NCBI GenBank assembly: GCA_034422455.1
Contig: DAOUJQ010000013.1
Location: 1 to 64,000, forward strand
Length of the DNA stretch: 64,000 nt
Direction: 5' to 3'
Origin: UBA1127 sp034422455
GTDB taxonomy: Bacteria; Chloroflexota; Dehalococcoidia; Lucifugimonadales; UBA1127
Shown: positions 43,228-51,223 of the stretch, one piece after another
Layout: the number at the start of each line of letters is the position of its first letter
Numbering within the stretch: the stretch's first letter is position 1
Position numbers and translations under genes: made by a program
The notes under the pieces: generated by a model
What the model saw: only the letters and a program-made list of their open reading frames with translations
Told to the model about the DNA's origin: nothing
Database searches by the model: none

Positions 43228-44553
43228 CTACAGCAGCCCGTCAGTCCTCAGCGCGGAGAAGGCCTCCTCGAAGGACGCGAGGGTGCTCTGGACGTCCTCC
43301 TCCGTGTGCGCCGAGGAGACGAGGCCCGACGGGCGGCCGCCCATGAGGTCGATGCCGGCGTTGATGGCGGCGAGACGCATAGCGGCGCCAACTTCCGGCG
43401 GCGTGGGCGGCTGGCCCTCGGCAGGGCGCAGGTGCTCGGCGTCGGAGCACTGGCACTGGGCGCCAAGCCTGACCTGGAAGATCGACGCGACGCCGTAGCA
43501 ACAGCCGGGGACCTCCATGCGCGTCATCAGGTCGTTGAGGCCGGCCCGCAGCGTGGCGGCCCTTGCATCGGCGGCGGCGTTGGGCTCGCCTGTGGCAACG
43601 AGCTGCAGCGCGGCAGCGCCGGCCGCCGCGGAGATGGGGTTCGCGTTGAACGTGCCCGCGTGGGCGACGCGGCTGTCGCCCGCGCCGTCGCGGTGCGCGA
43701 TCATGTCGATGACATCAGCCCGTCCGCAGACGGCCCCGCCGGGAAGCCCCCCGGCGAGGATCTTCGCGAGTGTCGTTATGTCCGGCGTGACGCCGTAGAG
43801 CGCTTGAGCGCCGCCCGGAGAGACACGGAAACCCGTCACCACCTCATCAAAGATGAGCAGGACGCCGTGCTTGAGGGTCAGTTCGCGCAGGGCACGCAGG
43901 AACTCGGGGTAGACGGGGGACTGCCCCATGCTCGCGCCGGTGGGCTCCAGGATGACGGCGGCGATGTCGTCGTGGGCCTCCAGGGCGTCCTCCACCTGCG
44001 CCGGGTCGTTGGGCGACACGACGTAGGAGAGCGAGGCGACTTCCGGCGCTATGCCGCCCATGTTGCGGCCCGCGCCGGGAATGAGCAGGTCGTTCCAGCC
44101 GTGGAAGTGGTTGGTGAACCGGAGGACGTGGGTCTTGCCGGTGTAGGCCCGCGCCAGCCGCAAGGCCAGCATCGTCGCCTCTGTGCCGGACGACGTGAAG
44201 CGCACCAGCTCCGCCGAGGGGACCAGCCGCTGGACCCAGCGCGCCCACTCCATCTCTTCCAGGTGGCTCGCGCCGCGGTGTGTGCCCCGGGACAGCGCCT
44301 CGGTCACTGCCTGCATCACCTCTGGACGGCCGTGGCCCAAGAGCAGGGCGCCGTGGCCCATGACGTAGTCGATGTACTCGTTGCCGTCGACGTCCCACTT
44401 CCGGCTGCCGTCCGCGTGGGTGACGACGATGGGGAACGGCGTCACGTAGCGGGTGTCGTGGGTGACCCCGTCGGGGAAGAGGCCCGCGGCCTCAGCCTGC
44501 AGCGCCGCTGACCCCTGGTGCTGCTGCGCGTAGAGCTCCTGGATCGATGCCAT
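43228..44553 (-). CDS. Class III aminotransferase, glutamate-1-semialdehyde aminomutase-like
   Basis: A 441-residue fold-type I PLP enzyme. Landmarks are DGVTHDTRYVTPFPIVVTHADGSRKWDVDGNEYIDYVMGHGALLLGH, FTSSGTEATMLALRLAR, LIFDEVVTGFR (Asp) and TTLAKILAGGLPGGAVCG (Schiff-base Lys). It resembles HemL, but the heme operon is absent and HemL-like paralogs act on many amines. A Cys-rich insert (GCCYGVASIFQVRLGAQCQC) is unusual. ATG 44553 follows GGGGGAA. Confidence 0.8.
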   Translation of the reverse strand: MASIQELYAQQHQGSAALQAEAAGLFPDGVTHDTRYVTPFPIVVTHADGSRKWDVDGNEYIDYVMGHGALLLGHGRPEVMQAVTEALSRGTHRGASHLEEMEWARWVQRLVPSAELVRFTSSGTEATMLALRLARAYTGKTHVLRFTNHFHGWNDLLIPGAGRNMGGIAPEVASLSYVVSPNDPAQVEDALEAHDDIAAVILEPTGASMGQSPVYPEFLRALRELTLKHGVLLIFDEVVTGFRVSPGGAQALYGVTPDITTLAKILAGGLPGGAVCGRADVIDMIAHRDGAGDSRVAHAGTFNANPISAAAGAAALQLVATGEPNAAADARAATLRAGLNDLMTRMEVPGCCYGVASIFQVRLGAQCQCSDAEHLRPAEGQPPTPPEVGAAMRLAAINAGIDLMGGRPSGLVSSAHTEEDVQSTLASFEEAFSALRTDGLL

Positions 44554-44652
44554 GTCGTTCCCCCTGAGTGGCATAAGGGCCCTGTTTCCGCAGCAGGGCC
44601 AAGACGACCCTATGCTATCATGGCGAAGCCGAAAACCCTACGGGATGGCGCA

Positions 44653-45825
44653 ATGCGAAGCTACCTGACCCACCTCGAGTGCACCGCCTGCGGACAGATC
44701 CACGACGCCGACACGCTGCAGACCCTGTGCCGCAGCTGCGGAAAGGTCCTTTACGCCCGCTATGACCTTGGCGCCGCGTCGGAAGCCGTCACGCCCGCCA
44801 AACTGGCGGCGCGCCCGCAGACGATGTGGCGCTACCGAGAGGTGCTGCCCGTCCGCGACGACGCCTTTGAAGTGACCCTCGGCGAGGGAGGCACGCCGCT
44901 CCTCCGCGCGGAACGGCTCGGCGAGGCCCTCGGATGCGGCGACATGTATATCAAGGACGAGGGCGTAAACCCGACCGCCAGCTTCAAGGCGCGCGGAATG
45001 GCGGCGGCCGTCTCGCGCGCGAAGGAACTCGGGGCCGAGCGGCTCGTCGTGCCGAGCGCGGGCAACGCCGCCGGGGCGCTGGCCGCCTATGCAGCGCGCG
45101 CGGGAATGCCCACCTTCGTGTTCATGCCGGAAACGACGCCTCAGTCGAACATCCTCGAGTCGAGGATCGCAGGCGCCTCGGTGGAACTCGTCGAGGGCCA
45201 CATCGGCGACGCCGGACGGGCCGCGCGGGAGCGGGCCGCCGTCTCGCCGATGTTCGACATTTCCACCATGAAGGAACCCTACCGCGTCGAGGGCAAGAAG
45301 ACCCTGGGGTACGAGATCGCTGAGGCCCTCGGATGGGAGCTGCCGGACGTCATCGTCTACCCCACGGGTGGGGGCACCGGGCTTCTCGGCATGTGGAAGG
45401 CGTTCGGCGAGATGGAGGAGATGGGCTGGATCGCATCGGGCAGCCGCCCCCGCATGATCGCCGTGCAGATGGAGGGGTGCGCTCCGATCGTGAGGGCCTT
45501 CCACGAGGGCCAGGATTCCATCAGCCCGTGGGAGAACGCGGCCACCATAGCCGCGGGACTGCGCGTCCCCGGCCCCGTCGCCGACTACCTCATCCTGCGC
45601 TGCCTGCGCGAGAGCGGGGGCGCCGCCCTCACCGTCACCGACGACGAGGCGCTGTCGGCCGTCCCGGAAATGGCCGCCGCCGAGGGGATCTTCCCCTGCC
45701 CGGAGGGCGCCGCCACCCTGGCTGCGCTCCACAAGCTGCTCGCCTCCGGTGACGTGGCGCCCAGCGAGCGCATCGTGCTGCTCAACACGGGCAGCGGCCT
45801 CAAGTACCTGGACGTGCTTGCATAG
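44653..45825 (+). CDS. thrC: Threonine synthase
   Basis: A 390-residue fold-type II PLP enzyme converting O-phosphohomoserine to threonine. The N-terminus has a zinc-ribbon-like CxxC...CxxC (ECTACGQIHD, LCRSCGKV). PLP Lys is in NPTASFKARGM, and the phosphate-binding loops SAGNAAGALAAYAARAG and PTGGGTGLLGMWKAF are clear. ATG 44653 is chosen since the zinc ribbon starts right after it; ATG 44620 is an in-frame alternative. It is divergent from the HemL-like gene. Confidence 0.9.
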   Translation: MRSYLTHLECTACGQIHDADTLQTLCRSCGKVLYARYDLGAASEAVTPAKLAARPQTMWRYREVLPVRDDAFEVTLGEGGTPLLRAERLGEALGCGDMYIKDEGVNPTASFKARGMAAAVSRAKELGAERLVVPSAGNAAGALAAYAARAGMPTFVFMPETTPQSNILESRIAGASVELVEGHIGDAGRAARERAAVSPMFDISTMKEPYRVEGKKTLGYEIAEALGWELPDVIVYPTGGGTGLLGMWKAFGEMEEMGWIASGSRPRMIAVQMEGCAPIVRAFHEGQDSISPWENAATIAAGLRVPGPVADYLILRCLRESGGAALTVTDDEALSAVPEMAAAEGIFPCPEGAATLAALHKLLASGDVAPSERIVLLNTGSGLKYLDVLA

Positions 45826-45918
45826 CCGGACGTGCAAAGCCGTTCGCCCTTCGATTTCCCACAGGGCGAACGGTGGTGAAGAGCCAAGACAGCGCACGAG
45901 ACCTTGGAGGGCGGTAGT

Positions 45919-46080
45919 ATGAGCACCGGTATAGTCTACGGGGCCGGCATAGGCATCGTCGTGGGAATCGTGCTCTTTGCCCTAACGGGTGAGGCCTGGT
46001 TGATAGCGATGGGGGCGCCGATGGGCGTGGCGTTCGGCTTGGCCTTTGGCGCTGCATTGGGCCGTCGAGGCCCCGACTAG
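45919..46080 (+). CDS. 53-residue glycine-rich membrane protein
   Basis: A short ORF with a strong ribosome binding site (GGAGGG, 45906-45911) before ATG 45919. Two hydrophobic, Gly-rich helices (IVYGAGIGIVVGIVLFALTG; IAMGAPMGVAFGLAFGAALG) with GxxxG spacing are followed by RRGPD. This looks like a glycine-zipper-type small membrane protein. It lies 93 bases after thrC, separated by an R2 repeat. Confidence 0.6.
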   Translation: MSTGIVYGAGIGIVVGIVLFALTGEAWLIAMGAPMGVAFGLAFGAALGRRGPD

Positions 46081-46205
46081 GGCAGACACTCAAGGCGGCG
46101 TAACGTTGCCCCTACTCGCGATAGCATATAGCTGCTATACTTTCGGGTACTGCATTCTTGGGGTGTCTGCGTGCGCCCCTCTCGATAGGAGAAAACGTCG
46201 ACGTT

Positions 46206-46487
46206 ATGGGAACCTTCAAGCACCCGTCGCGGTCCGTCTGGCACACCTCGGTTTGCTCGCGCTGCAGGCGGGTGATCCAGCGCGTGCTGCTGCCGGGCCT
46301 GCAAAAGACCACCTCCTACCGCGTCTGCGACCGCTGCCTGTCGGAGGGCAGCAACGCCCAGAGCCAAGCCGCCGGCGCGGCGGCTGCCGGCGCGCAGGGC
46401 ACGGCGGGCCGCGGCAGAGGGCGCGGTGGCCGCGGCGGACGGCGCAGCGCGGCACAGCAGCCCGCGGCCGCCACCGCATCCGAGTAG
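46206..46487 (+). CDS. Zinc-ribbon protein with an RGG-like tail
   Basis: A 93-residue protein. The first 50 residues have two CxxC pairs (VCSRCRRVIQRVLLPG... VCDRCLSEG) typical of a structural zinc ribbon. The tail is Ala/Gly/Arg-rich (GRGRGRGGRGGRR), as in RNA-binding RGG tails. ATG 46206 is assigned because upstream codons run into promoter-like sequence (TATACT near 46135). The function is unknown, but nucleic-acid binding is plausible. Confidence 0.6.
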   Translation: MGTFKHPSRSVWHTSVCSRCRRVIQRVLLPGLQKTTSYRVCDRCLSEGSNAQSQAAGAAAAGAQGTAGRGRGRGGRGGRRSAAQQPAAATASE

Positions 46488-46610
46488 CTCCTCACTGCAC
46501 ACCAGCCCTTCAACGAGGGTCGTGGTGTGTCCAGCGCCGGTCTCCCGCTCCAATTTGGCACATGCGTGCTACTTGTAGTAAGGTGGCGTCGCCAAATCGA
46601 GGGGTGAACG

Positions 46611-47678
46611 GTGCGCCATATCCTGCACGCGGACATGGACGCCTTCTACGCGTCCGTTGAGCAGAAGGACAACCCGGAACTGGCGGGCAAGCCGGTCCTG
46701 GTGGGAGGGTCGCCCACCTCCAGGGGCGTCGTGGCCGCAGCGTCCTACGAGGCCCGCCGGTTTGGCGTTCACTCCGCCATGCCGATGAGCCAGGCCGTGC
46801 GCCAGTGCCCGCAGGCCATCGTCGTCCGCCCGCGGTTCGACCGCTACCGGGAGGTCTCCGAGCAGATCCGGGACATCTTTCAGAGCGTCACCCCGCTGGT
46901 TGAGCCGCTATCGCTGGACGAAGCCTACCTCGACGTCACGGACGTGGTCACCGCCGACCGCGGCCCGGAGTCCATCGCCCGCGAGATCAAGGCCCGCGTG
47001 CGGTTGGACGTCGGCCTGACCATCTCCGTCGGTGTCTCGACGTGCAAGTCCGTCGCCAAGGTCGCCTCGGACTTCGACAAGCCCGACGGCTTGACGGTGG
47101 TGCCGCCGGGCACGGAGGGCGCGTTCCTGGCGCCGCTGGCCGTGCGGAAGCTGTGGGGCATCGGGCCCAAGACGGCGGCCCGGCTCGAGACCGAGGGCGT
47201 GCACACCATCGGCCAGCTGGCGTCCAGGCCGGAGGACTGGTTTGCGCAGCGGTTCGGCAAGCGGGGCCTCGAGATTCGGTCGATGGCCATGGGGCAGGAC
47301 GACCACCCCGTCGTCACGGAGCGCGAGTCGAAGTCCGTCAGCGCGGAGACGACGCTGGCCGAGGACGTATCCGACCTGGACGAGCTCCGCGCCATCGTCC
47401 ACAGGCTGAGCGAGCGGGTGGCGCGTCACCTGGAGGGCGACGGGCTGCAGGGGCGCACGGTCACGCTGAAGCTGCGGCTGGCAGACTTCACCACCTTCAC
47501 CCGGCAGGTGACACTGCCCTCGACCGTGTGGACGGCCGACCAGATCAGCGGGGTGGCCAAGGGCATCCTGGAACGGGAGGCCGGATCCGGCCGCTGGTTC
47601 CGGCTGCTGGGCGTGGGCGTGTCGCACTTCGGTCCCGCGCCGGAGAGCCCGCAGCTGGCGCTGTTTGGGGAGGAGTGA
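46611..47678 (+). CDS. dinB: DNA polymerase IV (DinB)
   Basis: A 355-residue Y-family translesion polymerase. Catalytic acidic residues are in ADMDAFYASVEQ and SLDEAYLDVT. The helix-hairpin-helix GIGPKTAARLETEGVHTIGQLA and the little-finger domain follow. The C-terminus QLALFGEE is a beta-clamp binding motif. It starts with GTG 46611 after GAGGGG. The upstream 120 bases show no clear LexA box. Confidence 0.93.
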   Translation: MRHILHADMDAFYASVEQKDNPELAGKPVLVGGSPTSRGVVAAASYEARRFGVHSAMPMSQAVRQCPQAIVVRPRFDRYREVSEQIRDIFQSVTPLVEPLSLDEAYLDVTDVVTADRGPESIAREIKARVRLDVGLTISVGVSTCKSVAKVASDFDKPDGLTVVPPGTEGAFLAPLAVRKLWGIGPKTAARLETEGVHTIGQLASRPEDWFAQRFGKRGLEIRSMAMGQDDHPVVTERESKSVSAETTLAEDVSDLDELRAIVHRLSERVARHLEGDGLQGRTVTLKLRLADFTTFTRQVTLPSTVWTADQISGVAKGILEREAGSGRWFRLLGVGVSHFGPAPESPQLALFGEE

Positions 47679-47698
47679 GGGGGCGGCGGTATAACCCA

Positions 47699-47818
47699 TT
47701 GACGGTATTTTCAAGTTGTAGGAGGATAGTGTTGGTCAGCTCGTGAGAGCTGGCTGAAGGTTAGCCCGTGAGGGCTAGCGTGGAGAGGCAGGCGATGGCC
47801 TGCCTCTTTCATTTCTGT
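47699..47818 (+). ncRNA. Structured RNA A (double tetraloop hairpin plus terminator)
   Basis: Three hairpins in order: AGCTC-GTGA-GAGCT (47738-47751), TAGCCC-GTGA-GGGCTA (47762-47777), and GGCAGGC-GATG-GCCTGCC (47787-47804) followed by TCTTTCATTT. The first two have GNRA-type loops. The linker GCGTGGAGA is shared with the RNAs at 47885 and 55605. TTGACG at 47699 may be a -35 box, but no clear -10 is seen. Confidence 0.7.
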
Positions 47819-47861
47819 GGAGACGGTGAAAAATAGTAGGCTATAATATACGCCCGAAGTC

Positions 47862-47975
47862 TTGACGGTGTGGGCTAGATGTAATATATTCACCGTGGAT
47901 AGCTCGCATGGGCTAGCCGAAGGATAGCCCGCATGGGCTAGCGTGGGAAGGGCAAGCGAAGGCTTGCCTTTTTCA
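47862..47975 (+). ncRNA. Structured RNA B with own promoter and terminator
   Basis: TTGACG (47862-47867), 17 bases, TATATT (47885-47890) is a near-consensus promoter predicting a start near 47897. The RNA folds as TAGCTC-GCAT-GGGCTA (47900-47915), TAGCCC-GCAT-GGGCTA (47925-47940), linker GCGTGGGAA, and GGCAAGC-GAAG-GCTTGCC (47951-47968) then TTTTT. About 77 nt in all. It ends at the stop codon of the convergent DUF3800 gene. Confidence 0.78.
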
Positions 47976-47979
47976 TTTT

Positions 47980-48732
47980 CTAAATCACGATACGCCCTTT
48001 GCCATTCACCTTATCGGCAACCGCGTGATTCGCTCTTTGGCCAAAGGAGTGAATCTGACGAGGCATGGGCAAATGATGCTCTTGAACAGTCAGAGCCTTT
48101 TGCTCTGCAGCTAGCAAGTCGGCAATCTGTAGTCCCGCTACATTGTGTTCCTTTCTCCTGAATAGCAAGACCTCACTTGGGAAAGCTCGACGGAGATCCT
48201 CAGGTTTGTTGGAAGATGTCCCCTGATCCCTCAACGCAAGGTATGTCTGCACTTGTGTGCGGTCCTCTACATCACCCCGCGACTCCGCCATGATGTCCGC
48301 TTGGGCATTGCCTCGTTCATTGAGCCAATCGTAGATGCGTTCGAGTAAGGCTGTCAGACAGTCACTGTATGGGTTTGGACGACCATTCCTGGAGTGAGCT
48401 TGTTTATCGAATACCACTGTGAAAACTTGCATTGGACAGCGGGACAAGAACGCTATGACGTCGTCATCCCACTTGCGTCTCAATTCAGCATCCGCCAGCA
48501 CTGAGAAGAAGGAACGTTTCGCCATAATCTGGTTCCGTATGAGGATTGGCGGGTTGTCAATGTCATAAAAGAGATGCTGGCGCTTCAAGGCTTCCATCGC
48601 TTGTGGAATGGCAGGGTCATACTCGGCCTTATGGAAGACTACCCCGGTAAGGCCCAGGTACCGTCTGGAAGGGTCGTCCAAACGGTTGTAGGTGTGATCC
48701 CCAGACTCGTCGATGTAGACGCGGTAGGACAT
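47980..48732 (-). CDS. DUF3800 protein
   Basis: A 250-residue DUF3800 protein. The start MSYRVYIDESGDHTYN carries the D-E-S-G-D motif, and the C-terminal block is HNVAGLQIADLLAAEQKAL. It is only distantly similar to the one at 42456-43208. Lower GC than the surroundings suggests transfer. It is convergent with two tandem structured RNAs whose last terminator abuts its stop codon, the same arrangement as at the first DUF3800 gene. Confidence 0.85.
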   Translation of the reverse strand: MSYRVYIDESGDHTYNRLDDPSRRYLGLTGVVFHKAEYDPAIPQAMEALKRQHLFYDIDNPPILIRNQIMAKRSFFSVLADAELRRKWDDDVIAFLSRCPMQVFTVVFDKQAHSRNGRPNPYSDCLTALLERIYDWLNERGNAQADIMAESRGDVEDRTQVQTYLALRDQGTSSNKPEDLRRAFPSEVLLFRRKEHNVAGLQIADLLAAEQKALTVQEHHLPMPRQIHSFGQRANHAVADKVNGKGRIVI

Positions 48733-48931
48733 GCGCCGATGATGTACACCGGACGCCTGCAAGTCAAGGAATTCCAATCTTATGAATCCCGTTTTACGCT
48801 CCAATAATTCTAATCGGTAGGAAATTATTGCAATCATAAACTTTTGGAATCGCTGCTATATCGCCCGTGTTCCCATCTATGCGGTTGAGCCTCAGCCCCC
48901 GACGCTGTAGCATGGGAGTCGGGAGGGAAGC

Positions 48932-49840
48932 ATGGAGGTCATCCTCGGGTCGCCCAGGGGGTTTTGCGCCGGCGTCGTGCGGGCGATAGACATCGTCGAG
49001 CTTGCGCTGCAGCGCTTCGGAAGCCCCGTGTACGTCCGACACGAGATCGTGCACAACCCCTTCGTCGTGGAGGAGCTCCGGCAAAAGGGCGCCATCTTCG
49101 TCGAAGAGCTTGAAGAGGTCCCCGACGGCCAGATGGTGATCTTCAGCGCCCACGGCGTCTCCCCGGAGGTCCGGCGCGACGCCGACCGCCGCGGCCTGCG
49201 CGTCCTCGACGCCACCTGCCCCCTCGTGACCAAGGTCCACCTGGAGGCCATCAAGTACGGCGGGCAGGAGTACACCATCCTGCTCATCGGCCACCGTGAC
49301 CACCCGGAGACCATCGGCACGTCCGGAGAGGCGCCGGACAAGACCATCGTCGTGGAGACCGCCGAGGAAGCGCGCGCCGTTCAGGTGCCGGACCCGGAGC
49401 GCGTCGCGGCCCTGACGCAGACCACGCTCAGCGTCGACGACACGAAGGAGATCGTGGACGCGCTGAAGGAACGCTTTCCCAACATGCTCATCCGCAACGA
49501 CATCTGCTACGCCACCACCAACCGGCAGATGGCCGCAAAGTCGCTGGCTGAGGACTCCGACATCGTCCTGGTCATCGGCGCGAGCAACAGCTCTAACTGC
49601 AACCGCCTCCGCGAGGTGGTGGAGGCCATGGGGATCCCCGCCTACCTGGTCAACGGCCCCGACGAGCTGCCGATGGACGCCGTTGAGGGGAAGGCACGCA
49701 TCGGCATCGTCTCCGGCGCGTCAACGCCGGAGAGCCTCGTCGAGGCCGTGGTGGAGCGGCTGGAGCCGTCCAGCATCGTTTCGCGCGAGGTAATCGACGA
49801 GGACGTGACCTTCGTTCTTCCGCGCGAACTGCGCAACTAG
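48932..49840 (+). CDS. ispH: 4-hydroxy-3-methylbut-2-enyl diphosphate reductase
   Basis: A 302-residue IspH/LytB enzyme, last step of the MEP isoprenoid pathway. The three iron-sulfur Cys are Cys12 (RGFCAGV), Cys96 (DATCPLV) and Cys192 (NDICYATTNRQ). Diphosphate-binding His residues (VHNPFVV, SAHGVSP) and the catalytic Glu region (TQTTLS) are present. It stands alone between a DUF3800 gene and repeats. Confidence 0.95.
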   Translation: MEVILGSPRGFCAGVVRAIDIVELALQRFGSPVYVRHEIVHNPFVVEELRQKGAIFVEELEEVPDGQMVIFSAHGVSPEVRRDADRRGLRVLDATCPLVTKVHLEAIKYGGQEYTILLIGHRDHPETIGTSGEAPDKTIVVETAEEARAVQVPDPERVAALTQTTLSVDDTKEIVDALKERFPNMLIRNDICYATTNRQMAAKSLAEDSDIVLVIGASNSSNCNRLREVVEAMGIPAYLVNGPDELPMDAVEGKARIGIVSGASTPESLVEAVVERLEPSSIVSREVIDEDVTFVLPRELRN

Positions 49841-50016
49841 GCGCCCGGGGCATGCCTGCGGGGAGCCCCCGTTCCTCCCCTTCGTCAAGCTCAGGACATG
49901 CTTCGATTTCCCTCAGGACGAACGGCTCCTCACCCCTCTCCCCCGCTGGGTTCCTGCCTCCGCAGGAACGACGAGAAGGGGGCGTGCGACCCTTCGACAG
50001 GCTCAGTGCGTAACCC
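49841..50016. repeat. Repeat-filled spacer
   Basis: R2-type sequence near 49880-49925, R3 (TTCCTGCCTCCGCAGGAA) near 49950-49975 and a second R2 near 49988-50012 fill the spacer between ispH and the convergent oxidoreductase gene. Confidence 0.6.
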
Positions 50017-51036
50017 CTACCAGTCAGGCGCCTCGTGGTAGATCCGCTGGATCAGCTCCCACGTCCTGACCGCGTCGCCGAAGTGGGCGTTGGGCTGCTC
50101 GCCGGCCTGCAGGCAGTCGATGAAGTAGCGGTGCTGGTGCCAGAACCCCAGGTAGTGCTCCGGGTTGCTGCCGAGCTCCTGGCTGAACACCTTGGAGTCG
50201 TAGACCTCCAGCTCTCCGCTGTCCTCGACGTAGGTGCTCTGCCGGTCCGCGTCGATGGTGGCCGTCGCGTTCCTGCCGAAGATCTCCGTGCGGAAGAACC
50301 CCGGGGCCGTCGCGCCGGGGACGATCTTCGCGCCGCCGCTGACGACGCTGTAGTGGAGCTGGCCAACGATGCCGCTGGCGAACTCCACCTGGGCCATGAT
50401 GTGGTTCGCGACGGGCCCCGGCTGGTACACGGTCCGCACGCTGCTGGTCAGCCGCTTAATCTCGCCGCCGCCCAGCCAGCGCAGGTGGTCGACGGAGTGC
50501 ATGCCATCGCTGGTGAAGATGTCCAGCACGTTCACGCCGCCGGCGTGCCTGGTGAAATCGTTCGCCGACTTGAGGTTGGCAACGGTGACCGCGTGAATGG
50601 GGCCGCGCTCCTCGACGCGCGCCTTGAGCGCCGTGACCGAGGGCAAATGCCTCCGCTGGTACCCGACCATGGTCGTGCAGTCGTTGACCTCCGCATAGTG
50701 GGCCAGCAGCTTGATGCTGTTGAGGGTGACGCTGGGCGCCTTCTCTATGAAGCAGTTGCGGCCCTGGCTCAGCACGTAGTGCGCCGGCTCGAAGACGTCC
50801 TGGGGCGGCATGATCACGTAGACCACCTCCGGGTCCACCTCGTCCAGCATCTGCTTGTAGTCGGTATAGACCTTGGGCACCTCCCAGCGAGCGGCGGTCT
50901 CCTCGGCCTTCTCGGGGATGAGATCGCACAGGGCGGCCAACTCGACGTCGGGCTGGCCCGCGACACAGGGGTAGTGGCGCCAGTTTGCCTGCTTCCCCGC
51001 TCCGATGAAGGCTGCGCGTATTCTTGAACTTGCCAT
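50017..51036 (-). CDS. Gfo/Idh/MocA family oxidoreductase
   Basis: A 339-residue NAD(P)-dependent dehydrogenase. The Rossmann start is IRAAFIGAGKQANWRHYP. EKAPSVTLNS has the catalytic-region Glu-Lys, and the C-terminal domain carries GGVNVLDIFTSDGMHSVDHLRWLGGG. Family members oxidise sugars or sugar derivatives. GGGGGGAG precedes ATG 51036. It is divergent from the deiodinase-like selenoprotein gene. Confidence 0.85.
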   Translation of the reverse strand: MASSRIRAAFIGAGKQANWRHYPCVAGQPDVELAALCDLIPEKAEETAARWEVPKVYTDYKQMLDEVDPEVVYVIMPPQDVFEPAHYVLSQGRNCFIEKAPSVTLNSIKLLAHYAEVNDCTTMVGYQRRHLPSVTALKARVEERGPIHAVTVANLKSANDFTRHAGGVNVLDIFTSDGMHSVDHLRWLGGGEIKRLTSSVRTVYQPGPVANHIMAQVEFASGIVGQLHYSVVSGGAKIVPGATAPGFFRTEIFGRNATATIDADRQSTYVEDSGELEVYDSKVFSQELGSNPEHYLGFWHQHRYFIDCLQAGEQPNAHFGDAVRTWELIQRIYHEAPDW

Positions 51037-51149
51037 GACTCCCCCCTTTCCGAGCGGACGCACAGCATGCGCCCGCGGCGCTGTCCCGTTGATGGAACGC
51101 GAGTATAGGAGCCCACGCAGACAGGGGTCAAGGAATCGCGCCCACTCGC

Positions 51150-51178
51150 TTGACACTGCACTGCGCGGGCGCAATGCT
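51150..51178 (+). promoter_or_regulatory. Candidate promoter for the deiodinase-like gene
   Basis: TTGACA (51150-51155), 17 bases, AATGCT (51173-51178). The -35 is consensus and the -10 is weak. AAGGAGG at 51212-51218 is the ribosome binding site of ATG 51224. Confidence 0.4.
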
Positions 51179-51223
51179 AGCTGTAACAGTCTCTACCGCC
51201 GACCGGGCGCCAAGGAGGGCGTT

